Part shown: in pieces, positions 45,901 through 57,900 of the stretch
Position numbering within the stretch: position 1 is the first letter of the stretch
How the letters are laid out: every line of letters starts with the position of its first letter
Assembly: GCA_022376925.1 (NCBI GenBank)
Contig: JAIOJX010000030.1
Coordinates: forward strand, 169,317,298-169,381,297
DNA from: Tragulus kanchil
Taxonomy: Eukaryota; Chordata; Mammalia; Artiodactyla; Tragulidae
DNA length: 64,000 nucleotides
Direction: 5' to 3'
The notes under the pieces: generated by a model
What the model saw: the letters and a program-made list of their open reading frames with translations, nothing else
The model's database searches: none
What the model was told of the DNA's origin: nothing
Translations under genes and position numbers: made by a program

Positions 45901-48900
45901 GGAGCCTGGGGGCCCAGCCAGGCAGAGGGAACAGACGCAGGGAAGGCAGTGGGCAGAATGATGCTCCTTGTCCTGGCTGAAGCAGGTGGCTAGGAGGCTG
46001 CTAATGGGCTATGGGCTTGTACAGTGGGGTAGGGGTGGTAAAGAGATGGGTTCATCCTGTAGGACTGGTGGCCCTGCCACAGCAGATGGTGACAGGAGGA
46101 GAGATGTGCAATGGAAATCACTTTCAGGTTTCAATAAGCAAATCAGGTCAGGGAGCGCTGCACTTCCTCTGATGGAACACGCATTTAAAAGGTAAAATGA
46201 AAAAAACCACTAAATCCCAGAGCTGGCAAAGCAAACTCCATGCAGTCCTCCTCTGAAAACAGAACCTCCCGGTGGATGCAAATCTTTCAGTGAGTCATGT
46301 TGAGAAAGCTTTGATTTTCTGGGCCAAGAGCGAACCATGACAGAAGTTACACAGATAAGCAGCTCCTCCTTTCCTATGCTGTCAGAGACTGGAGGTCAAA
46401 GTCAGGCCTTCAGGCCTCTGCCTGAGGGACTTGTGAGGTAGGCATTAGGGGTCCCCTCACCTGATACTGGCTCCAGTCAATATTCAGAGAGCAAGTCAGG
46501 AAGTCAGGGATGCTCAGAGGGGCATCGACGTAGTCCTGGGGAGAGAAAGACACTGTGAGACTCGGGCTGGTCACCAGGAGACGCTGTGGCAGTTGGGCAG
46601 GCCCGAGGTCCTGAAGCTGTGGCTGCCACGGACAGGGAGGGTGTCCCCCTACAGTGCTTGCCTTCTCTGGGTCAGACGCCTGTGCCACCCTGGGAGGGAT
46701 GGCTTTAAAAATCAAAGGGCCCAGATATTGCTGCCAAATGGAGTGTTTCAGTTGGCTATTCGAGTGTTTGCTGCTGAGACAGAGGTAACGGACTGGATTC
46801 AGCCTCCAGCAGCCCCAGGGCTGCTCCCACTCACTGGGGTGGAGCAGAAGACTGCCCCTCACCAAACAGGGTGGAACAAAGACAAAGCATGTTTCCTACC
46901 TTGACTTTGAAAACTTTTTTAAAAGGAAAGGAGAAATAAGAAAGTATATAAGAATTTAAACATGTGTATATATATATAGAAAGAAAGAAAAGAAAATGGA
47001 GAGAAAATAACAAAACTCATTAACGAAGCGGACAAAGGCCTGGGGGCCCAGCCAGGCAGAGGGAACAGACGCAGGGAAGGCAGTGGGCAGAATGATGCTC
47101 CTTGTCCTGGCTGAAGCAGGTGGCTAGGAGGCTGCTAATGGGCTATGGGCTTGTACAGTGGGGTAGGGGTGGTAAAGAGATGGGTTCATCCTGTAGGACT
47201 GGTGGCCCTGCCACAGCAGATGGTGACAGGAGGAGAGATGTGCAATGGAAATCACTTTCAGGTTTCAATAAGCAAATCAGGTCAGGGAGCGCTGCACTTC
47301 CTCTGATGGAACACGCATTTAAAAGGTAAAATGAAAAAAACCACTAAATCCCAGAGCTGGCAAAGCAAACTCCATGCAGTCCTCCTCTGAAAACAGAACC
47401 TCCCGGTGGATGCAAATCTTTCAGTGAGTCATGTTGAGAAAGCTTTGATTTTCTGGGCCAAGAGCGAACCATGACAGAAGTTACACAGATAAGCAGCTCC
47501 TCCTTTCCTATGCTGTCAGAGACTGGAGGTCAAAGTCAGGCCTTCAGGCCTCTGCCTGAGGGACTTGTGAGGTAGGCATTAGGGGTCCCCTCACCTGATA
47601 CTGGCTCCAGTCAATATTCAGAGAGCAAGTCAGGAAGTCAGGGATGCTCAGAGGGGCATCGACGTAGTCCTGGGGAGAGAAAGACACTGTGAGACTCGGG
47701 CTGGTCACCAGGAGACGCTGTGGCAGTTGGGCAGGCCCGAGGTCCTGAAGCTGTGGCTGCCACGGACAGGGAGGGTGTCCCCCTACAGTGCTTGCCTTCT
47801 CTGGGTCAGACGCCTGTGCCACCCTGGGAGGGATGGCTTTAAAAATCAAAGGGCCCAGATATTGCTGCCAAATGGAGTGTTTCAGTTGGCTATTCGAGTG
47901 TTTGCTGCTGAGACAGAGGTAACGGACTGGATTCAGCCTCCAGCAGCCCCAGGGCTGCTCCCACTCACTGGGGTGGAGCAGAAGACTGCCCCTCACCAAA
48001 CAGGGTGGAACAAAGACAAAGCATGTTTCCTACCTTGACTTTGAAAACTTTTTTAAAAGGAAAGGAGAAATAAGAAAGTATATAAGAATTTAAACATGTG
48101 TATATATATATAGAAAGAAAGAAAAGAAAATGGAGAGAAAATAACAAAACTCATTCTGCGAAGAGAAAAGAAAGGAAAGGGTAGCTGTTTTCCCCTCAAA
48201 ATTACTAGCTAGTTTCCCTTCACAAAGAAACAGAAGACCCAAGCTGAAGAATGATATTGCTCATACCTGCTTCCAGTTAAAAATGAGCCCTTCAGCCATG
48301 TAATCCCGATTCTTATATTCCTTGAAAAATTCACAGCCTGGAAAAGAAGGGCAGAGTTATGACACCACTCTTCTTGGCCCAGTGTCCTGAGATGCCTCTG
48401 GGTGCTGGAGGACCAAGGCAGCCACCAGCTGACACCAGTAGGGACTGGACTGGGCGGGCAGGAATCACCACTGCTCCTTGGGTTTCTAGCCACAGACCTT
48501 CCCGATAAGGCACCACTTCCCTGCACACCTCTTGTCTCTCTCCATCTGTGCTCATTGCCTGCTGGTCACCTCTCTTCGTTTCAGGTCCCTTTGTTCTACA
48601 AGTCTCTGAAGTGCCAATAGCCAGTGAACAAAAGTGTGACTTACAATTTGAACCCTGGCAGCACTTCCTCAGCAACAAATCCAGGCGACAGCATCCTGGT
48701 GCCATCTTCCTGCTAAAGCCCCAGTGTAGCCCTGCAGCTCAGCCTAGGGAGAATGAGGCCTGCCCTCACCCAGTGGCTGCGACGGACCAGGGGGCAGCTT
48801 CCTGCATTCCTCTCAGGTTCTCTACTGAAGCCAACACAAACTCCAAAGGACACAAGGCTTTGGCCACAGGTCCAGGTCTGGTGAGGTCCCCAAAGACAAC

Positions 48901-51900
48901 AAAACAATGGCCCAGATATTGCTGCCAAATGGAGTGTTTCAGTTGGCTATTCGAGTGTTTGCTGCTGAGACAGAGGTAACGGACTGGATTCAGCCTCCAG
49001 CAGCCCCAGGGCTGCTCCCACTCACTGGGGTGGAGCAGAAGACTGCCCCTCACCAAACAGGGTGGAACAAAGACAAAGCATGTTTCCTACCTTGACTTTG
49101 AAAACTTTTTTAAAAGGAAAGGAGAAATAAGAAAGTATATAAGAATTTAAACATGTGTATATATATATAGAAAGAAAGAAAAGAAAATGGAGAGAAAATA
49201 ACAAAACTCATTCTGCAAGAGAAAAGAAAGGAAAGGGTAGCTGTTTTCCCTCAAAATTACTAGCTAGTTTCCTTCACAAACAAACAGAAGACCCAAGCTG
49301 AAGAATGATATTGCTCATACCTGCTTCCAGTTAAAAATGAGCCCTTCAGCCATGTAATCCCGATTCTTATATTCCTTGAAAAATTCACAGCCTGGAAAAG
49401 AAGGGCAGAGTTATGACACCACTCTTCTTGGCCCAGTGTCCTGAGATGCCTCTGGGTGCTGGAGGACCAAGGCAGCCACCAGCTGACACCAGTAGGGACT
49501 GGACTGGGCGGGCAGGAATCACCACTGCTCCTTGGGTTTCTAGCCACAGACCTTCCCGATAAGGCACCACTTCCCTGCACACCTCTTGTCTCTCTCCATC
49601 TGTGCTCATTGCCTGCTGGTCACCTCTCTTCGTTTCAGGTCCCTTTGTTCTACAAGTCTCTGAAGTGCCAATAGCCAGTGAACAAAAGTGTGACTTACAA
49701 TTTGAACCCTGGCAGCACTTCCTCAGCAACAAATCCAGGCGACAGCATCCTGGTGCCATCTTCCTGCTAAAGCCCCAGTGTAGCCCTGCAGCTCAGCCTA
49801 GGGAGAATGAGGCCTGCCCTCACCCAGTGGCTGCGACGGACCAGGGGGCAGCTTCCTGCATTCCTCTCAGGTTCTCTACTGAAGCCAACACAAACTCCAA
49901 AGGACACAAGGCTTTGGCCACAGGTCCAGGTCTGGTGAGGTCCCCAAAGACAACAAAACAATGGCCTAAATTCTGTCATGATAGCCATAGGCCAAAAACA
50001 TTTCCATGCAACTTTCCAGCTCCTTGGGCCATGTTCAGTGTGAGGCTAACTCAGGGAACAAAGGAAAGGTTCCATCGGAGAGGAAGGTCCAGAGACCGAG
50101 CCCCGGTGCTCCGGAGACTTGCCTCTTATCCAACCCACACGCCCACACTCTAATCTCCCAGGCCCCTCTGTGGATGGAGAAGTGAGGCAACAATCCTCAG
50201 CTCTAACACTTCAGTCTATTCCTGGGTATCTCATTGGGAGAAAGAAGAAATATAAGTATCAGACAGAGGCCCTGAGCTTATGAGCCCAGGTTTAGAAGAG
50301 ACACCAATTATTCCTCCGAGCTCTCGTGAAGTGCTCTGTTTTCTCAAACTTGAGTGTCTGAATCAACCCTGAAGGCTCTGGGCCCAGCTCTGAGCAGCGT
50401 GCGATGCAGAAGCAATCAACTGTGAGAAATGAAAGGAATTAAAACAGCCTTGCTACCCAGGGCAAGGCCTGATGTTCATTACCTCAACGGGCTTCTGAGC
50501 CTATTGAGAGGCAAAGGGACCGTATGAAAGTGAAGTGAGAGTAGCTGCTCATACGGAAGGTAAACAAATTAGATGTGAGCTGGGGAGTTTTTGACCCTGT
50601 CTATTCTGGTCCCTGAAGGAAAAGCTCCTAGAACACTTCTCTTTTCAAGGGCCAGCTGAAGCCTAACTTAGTCTGACAGAGAAGTGATACCACCACAGTT
50701 CCTGTTTGGACTTCAGAGTCATCAGAGGGCTAAACAGAGACCCCTGAAGTGGCAGCAGAGTGCACTTCAGGACTTGGTCTGGATAATGATAATTTTGTTA
50801 TGAAGTAATATAGGTAGGTAAAGAAATTCAAAAACATAAGCAGGGCTTCCCTGGTGGTCCAGTGGGTAAACAGTCCACCTTGCAGTGCAAGGGGCACTGG
50901 TTCAATCCCTGGCCCGGGAAGATTCCACGTGCGGAGGAGCGACTGGACGTGTGTGTCCAATTACGAGTCAGTGCTCTGAAGCACGTGCACCCAGAGCCAG
51001 TGCTCTGCAACAGGAGAGGCCACTGCAATAGAAGGCCCACACAGGTCAAAAAATAAAGACTGATGAAGATAAATACATAAAAAAACAATAAAAGAGGCCA
51101 AAAAAAAAAAAAAAGAACATAAGCAAAGGAAGTAAAAGGTGCTTCTCTTGTGCCCTCAGCTGGGTGTGCAATGGCATCTCTCTCACCTCAGGCTTCTGGA
51201 CTTTTATTGATTACCCCCTACTCTCCCTTCAACAAACACACAGCCATCAGATGCAGTCCATATTTTGAGAAGGACAGGGAAAAAATTCACAGATAGATGG
51301 TATCATCTTGCCATTTTGGCATATTTCTTCCTTATTCTTTTGTGTGGGCACTTTTCTCTTACATAGCTTTTACTATTTAATTTTGTATTGTGCTTATTAT
51401 TAGCACTGTACACATTTTTCTATGACTGTAATATCTCATTCTACAATACTATAGATAGCTGTGCCATTATTTACATAGTCATTATTCTGATTAATAACAT
51501 TTCCCATGTTTGCCTGGTATAAACAGACAGGATGACAAACCTCCCTGTGGGTCCAATGGTTAAGACTCCACCTTCCAGTGCAAGGGTATGGGTTTGATTT
51601 CCAGTTGGGGAATTAATATCCCACAAGTCATGTGGTCAAAAAATAACACAAAATAAAACAGATACATATGATGGACATCTGGGGCCCAGGCTGGCTGGAT
51701 TGTGGCCTAATAATAACTGGATCAAAGGGTGTTGATGTCCCAGGAGTCTTCTAACAAGTTCCCCAAGGACAGCAGAAAGGATATTTGCTACTCTTCTGAA
51801 GCAAAACAATTTTTCCTAAACCAAGTCCTACTGAGAACTTGAATACAAATATAGAAAGCTGATGCCTGGATCTTCAGCCAACACAGAGCTCTCATGTCAG

Positions 51901-54900
51901 GAAGAGTTCTTCAATCTGGGCCTCCACCCGACAAACATCTCTTGAGAAGCAGGAGCCTGGTCTGAAAACCAGCCTGAGAGCTACTTGACCGAAGCTCCCA
52001 TGCAGATCCTCAGTTGAACACTTCTGTTCTGACACAGCGCCGAGGCTGCCGAGCCCACACCATCACTGTCACGGTTCAGCATCTGTCCAAAGCTAGCCTT
52101 TCCTCCCACACACCCATCACTCAGCCTGGTGTCAGCAAGCACCTGTCAGAGCCAGGTCTGGCACTTCACCCAGAAATAAGCAGCATTATCCTCATTTATC
52201 CTCAGAAGGGTTAAGGGACTTGTTCAAGGGCGCAGTGCTGCAGCTGGGATGTATGCCCAGCCCTACATGCCACCAAATGCTGAGCTGGCAGAGGACCCTG
52301 AGGAAGAGACCCTGATGAAGGCCAGAGTGAGACAGCCAGGCCACTGGGTGCCACCAGCTCACACTGTTGAGGATATCCTTTGCCCACCAGGCAATGGAGG
52401 AACCTGAGCTTCTAAGGAGAGAGGCCCCGATGATGGCAAGAGTAGCCAGCTAAGGCAGTGATATATTTTTCATCTTGCCATTTTGGCATATTTCTTCCTT
52501 ATTCTTTTGTGTGGGCACTTTTCTCTTACATAGCTTTTACTATTTAATTTTGTATTGTGCTTATTATTAGCACTGTACACATTTTTCTATGACTGTAATA
52601 TCTCATTCTACAATACTATAGATAGCTGTGCCATTATTTACATAGTCATTATTCTGATTAATAACATTTCCCATGTTTGCCTGGTATAAACAGACAGGAT
52701 GACAAACCTCCCTGTGGGTCCAATGGTTAAGACTCCACCTTCCAGTGCAAGGGTATGGGTTTGATTTCCAGTTGGGGAATTAATATCCCACAAGTCATGT
52801 GGTCAAAAAATAACACAAAATAAAACAGATACATATGATGGACATCTGGGGCCCAGGCTGGCTGGATTGTGGCCTAATAATAACTGGATCAAAGGGTGTT
52901 GATGTCCCAGGAGTCTTCTAACAAGTTCCCCAAGGACAGCAGAAAGGATATTTGCTACTCTTCTGAAGCAAAACAATTTTTCCTAAACCAAGTCCTACTG
53001 AGAACTTGAATACAAATATAGAAAGCTGATGCCTGGATCTTCAGCCAACACAGAGCTCTCATGTCAGGAAGAGTTCTTCAATCTGGGCCTCCACCCGACA
53101 AACATCTCTTGAGAAGCAGGAGCCTGGTCTGAAAACCAGCCTGAGAGCTACTTGACCGAAGCTCCCATGCAGATCCTCAGTTGAACACTTCTGTTCTGAC
53201 ACAGCGCCGAGGCTGCCGAGCCCACACCATCACTGTCACGGTTCAGCATCTGTCCAAAGCTAGCCTTTCCTCCCACACACCCATCACTCAGCCTGGTGTC
53301 AGCAAGCACCTGTCAGAGCCAGGTCTGGCACTTCACCCAGAAATAAGCAGCATTATCCTCATTTATCCTCAGAAGGGTTAAGGGACTTGTTCAAGGGCGC
53401 AGTGCTGCAGCTGGGATGTATGCCCAGCCCTACATGCCACCAAATGCTGAGCTGGCAGAGGACCCTGAGGAAGAGACCCTGATGAAGGCCAGAGTGAGAC
53501 AGCCAGGCCACTGGGTGCCACCAGCTCACACTGTTGAGGATATCCTTTGCCCACCAGGCAATGGAGGAACCTGAGCTTCTAAGGAGGAGGCCTTATGGCT
53601 AGCCAGCAACCTGGGGTCACCAGCCTGTTCTCACTGTTGGCTCCAAAATGGCTCCAAGATGAAGAGGTAAGATGCAGCTCAGGACTGAAGGCAGGTCTAG
53701 TGCTGAGGAGCAGGAGAGAGGTTTCAAGGACAGAGTTCACTTCCTACTGTTTGTTCACAAAGTCTGGTGCTGAGGTTAAGGGTCTCATACCTTCCTGAAC
53801 AAGGTGTTGCCAGAAGGCTTCAATGCTACCAACTGGACCCACGCAGCTTCAGTAACCAGTGCAAAGAACACTGCCCTGGTCACAGGTCCCATACAGTCTG
53901 TGCTGGAGACACATGCAGTCAGCTGTGTGCTCACCACCACACTCTGCGACATGTTGAGGCCACCAACTATGTGCAAGTGGGAACAGAGCACTTATGTCCT
54001 CACCACGGCAATGGCTAGTGTGGCACAACTGGTTGCTGACTCTGAGGTCACATATTAGTGGCACAAAGCATGCTGATCAACCTGGTCAAGCACGTTAATC
54101 ACCTAATCCACATGACAAAACCCTGAGCTGAGCCTCACCAAGTTCCAGTGACACCTGAGAAAACCTGAGGCTGGCGCAGCGAAGGAACTCACTCAAGGGT
54201 ACAGTAGGGATGGCCTGAGCCAGGATTCCATCTTCAGGCCTCTCCCAGGAGAAAGCACCCTCGCCCCTCCCCATCAGGACAGTGTCCTACCCGAACCTGA
54301 GAGCCAAGGACTGGGAGCCACACTGTCCTACACTGACTGACAGCAGATGCTACCAGGGAGCTTGGGCATCGGTACACCTAAGTAGCCAGGGCCTGCAGGT
54401 GGCTTCCACAGCTCCGGTCCTGGGAAGCCTGTCCCTCGACCAGATCCTGGAAAGAGCCCCTACCTGGATACGGGATGGAGAGGAGAGTGAAGTCGGCATA
54501 ACGCTGGGCTTTGTCCACCTTCTCGGAGGAGGTGACACTACAAGACAGGACACAATGTGTTACAGCATCACAACACATGCACGCCATTCCCCATAAGTGT
54601 CACCAAGGCGCAGATAATCCCCTTGCTCCACAAACTACTCTCAGTAGTTGGATGAGGCCCTTCAGCAGAGCTTACTTTGAACAACTAAGAAACAGAAATT
54701 CTCTGCCTCCTACCCTAAGCCACCAGGTGAAAGCGCTGATTCCTCGACACCACATCACCTGCAATGGGACCTAAACCCACTGAACCACCTTTCTTCTAGA
54801 CCTCACAGATGAAGGTGTCACAGCCCCCGAGAGGCAGAGGGCACAGAGAGAAAAGAGCAAAGTGATCAAGATGCTCTTCAGAAGGGGCCTGAGAAGGACT

Positions 54901-57900
54901 CGCCCCTCCGCCGTCTTCTCCAGCATCCACTGAGGACACTCCCCAGTAGCATGTGAGAGACTCAGGACTACTCTGACAGACGAGCAAGGGGCAGGGGACA
55001 GTGTCAGACACCGGCAGACAGCTGAACTGTAACTTAGCCTCAGCATGGCTTATTTTCTAAGACAAACTTAGTACAATTAAAAGTCAGTATTATAAAAATA
55101 AACTACACTTTTGGAAAATTCCCCAGATTCATCACCCCAACCCAGGTTACATTTTTTTCTAATTTTCCTGGTCCACGCAGGACATAAACAGTGAGTGAAT
55201 ATTGATTTTCTGGATCCACTTTAGAAGAGATGCTAATCCACCAGACAGTGCAGCGGCAGCAGAGTACACCTAAGAGGCTCTCAGCTCCCTCGGTGCCCTC
55301 TGGACCACCCCAAGCATGTGGCAACCCCTCTGGCTTCAGTTTCTCCCTTGCAAGAGAAGCACACAAGAACTTGCAGAGAGGGCTGTGCTGAGTATACAGG
55401 GAGAGGACGCCCGAGGCTTGGCACTCGGCACACCCTGGTGACTGCCCTGCACCATCCCTGACCCCATGAGGCTGTGAACAGGCCTCCATCCACGTGGCCA
55501 GGGCTGCCCTGCACTCACTTCATGCCAAACTTCACCTTCTTGTTCTCCACCATCAGGTCACAGATGTACTTGACGGACAGGTACCGGAGCAGTTTGATGT
55601 CATAGCCTCTGACCTTATCAAAGAGATGCGTGTCGGAGCTTCTGAAACAGACAGCCAGAGGGAGAAGCTACACTGTGTGCTCATTCTTGGAAGTCTGGGT
55701 GCCAGTGGGGGGCGTATTCAAGCACGTCTAGATGCCACAGAAGAACTTCTGTTTCCCATCTCCAGGAGAGGGAGGGATGGAGGGCCGAGGCAGGAGAGCC
55801 GTCCCAGCGAAGGTGCAGGGAAGGTGACTTTCCAAGAGATTATCCTGCTCTCTGGAACGCATTTCAAAGAGGAGCAATCTGCAGCTGGGGCAGGAAAGGT
55901 CTTTTTGCCGCTGCTTGACATTAAGCCAGAAGACTCGAGATAATCTGCGAGTTCTGAAAAGCAGCAGGCTGGTGGCTGATGGAGTCTTTGAGCTTCCATT
56001 AGAGTTTATCTCTCTTTGCCTCCCCTACCTTCTCCCCCATTTATGACCATTTTTAGCCATATGATTTGCTCAAAATTTAACAGATGGAGATTCTCATCGG
56101 GAGATGGACTTTTTTAGAGCTATTTTATCAACCGATTGTAAAATACTAGCAAGTGAATTCCCTCTGCTTAGAAAGCCTCTGAAGCAAGGAGAAAGATAAG
56201 ATTTCCCTAATCCCCAGGCTGCCTTCTGATCAGTCATACAGATAAAGGCAAAAGCAGAATGAATAAACAGTCATCATTAATTTTTTTTTCAATGCCCACT
56301 GCTTTGCTGAACTCAGCAGATGCCTCGCCGAGAAAAATGCATGCTGTGGAGGAGGACCTGGCTGGGGCAGAGGTCGTCTGATCTTGGGAGAAGGGCCAAA
56401 TATTCCTAAGTGCAAGCCAGAGCGGCTGCCTGTGGAACCCACAGAAGTTGGGCATAAGGAGGTGCCTTTTCATGCACTGAGCTATGTTTTTGGACAAGTG
56501 ATCTGACTAGGGTGCTCGTGTGCATTCTGGAGGTGCCTGACACCAGTTAAAGACTTTCCACATGGCACAGACCACACAAATGCGCTTTTCCAAAACACCA
56601 TTACTGTCGCTTTCTGTAATTACTTGGAGAGGAGGTAGGAAGAGTGGAAGCCAGCCCCTTCCCTCCCTTTCAGGGGACCCGAGGCACTCCTATGTCTCAC
56701 GTTCTCTTATGGCGGCAATAGCACAGCTGTGGTGCTTCTCGTGCCCACATCGCCCACGTGGAGACCGCAGCCCTTGCTCTGTACCCCAGGGCGGGCGTGC
56801 CCCGCCATCATTAGGATGTCAGCACCCTGGAAATCATGGGGCTTGAAGACACACACATATCTGGGGCAATGTCTTGGGCCTGCAGTGCCAGGAACCCCAA
56901 GGCTGGTGCACTCTCTCTGGTGTCCTGGTCAGCAGCCAGGATAAAGACAGACTGCTCAGGTGGGTCATGAAGCCAGCTTTGGGTGAGGCTACAGAGTGGA
57001 CTTCAGTAACTCTTTTTGTTTCAGGGATGCAGACAAAGGAAGCCAGTCCACTAACTTGCACCACTGATGATGTCATGGTCATCAGTGGAAAAAGGGCTAC
57101 TACTGGTCAGCACCTGCCCCAACCCAGGCCCAGACCCACAACTGCCCGGCACTGACCGAAAAGCACAGTCCTCCTCCGTGAGGTCCTCCGCATCTGCCCA
57201 GGCATCATCTGCACCCCCTATGGGAGGAACCTGTGGTCAGTACTCAGGCCACGGCAGGGGCTCTATCTCAAGGACCATGCTCCTCCCTCTCCCAGCACCT
57301 GATGCCCCATGTACCTGGCAGTCTTCTCACCCCAACCATCTGCTCCGGTGATGAAACGAGGGGCCCTGGGTCTCCTCCCTCCACCCTAGCCTGCTGCCTC
57401 TCCACCTTCACCACTGAGACCCTGGGTGACTGTTCTCCACGACCGGGCTCCTGTTCTTAGTCACAGAGGATGCAGTTCAATGCTCACCTGAGAAAATATA
57501 GTTGTAGCCAGTGCGTCCATACAGCTCCCCCCATCCAGCCAGCGTGGCTGACCTGCAAATGTGCTGCGAGAGAAACCACATTTTCAAGATCAGGTGGTTT
57601 ATGTTTTTGGACAAGTGATCTGACTAGGGTGCTCGTGTGCATTCTGGAGGTGCCTGACACCAGTTAAAGACTTTCCACATGGCACAGACCACACAAATGC
57701 GCTTTTCCAAAACACCATTACTGTCGCTTTCTGTAATTACTTGGAGAGGAGGTAGGAAGAGTGGAAGCCAGCCCCTTCCCTCCCTTTCAGGGGACCCGAG
57801 GCACTCCTATGTCTCACGTTCTCTTATGGCGGCAATAGCACAGCTGTGGTGCTTCTCGTGCCCACATCGCCCACGTGGAGACCGCAGCCCTTGCTCTGTA

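Larger units (their letters stand above)
45904..48160. repeat. Direct tandem duplication 14 (period 1134), MTMR14 exon f
   Basis: Copy 1 45904-47037, copy 2 47038-48160. The final ~17 bases of copy 1 (47021-47037) diverge from copy 2. Confidence 0.93.
47852..49965. repeat. Direct tandem duplication 15 (period 1057), MTMR14 exon e
   Basis: Copy 1 47852-48908, copy 2 48909-49965; the shortest period. Overlaps duplication 14, so 46718-47020, 47852-48154 and 48909-49211 match. A-, C- and GAA-run lengths differ. Confidence 0.93.
51304..53600. repeat. Direct tandem duplication 16 (period 1167), intronic
   Basis: Copy 1 51304-52470, copy 2 52471-53600; the longest period. Copy 1 diverges from copy 2 over its last ~50 bases (52420-52470). 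Confidence 0.93.
49392..54463 (-). other. MTMR14: MTMR14 intron d-e
   Basis: Contains a CHR-type SINE (50843-51115), a tRNA-type SINE (51538-51650, repeated 52705-52817), MIR pieces and the 51304/52471 duplication. No coding exon seen. Confidence 0.7.
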
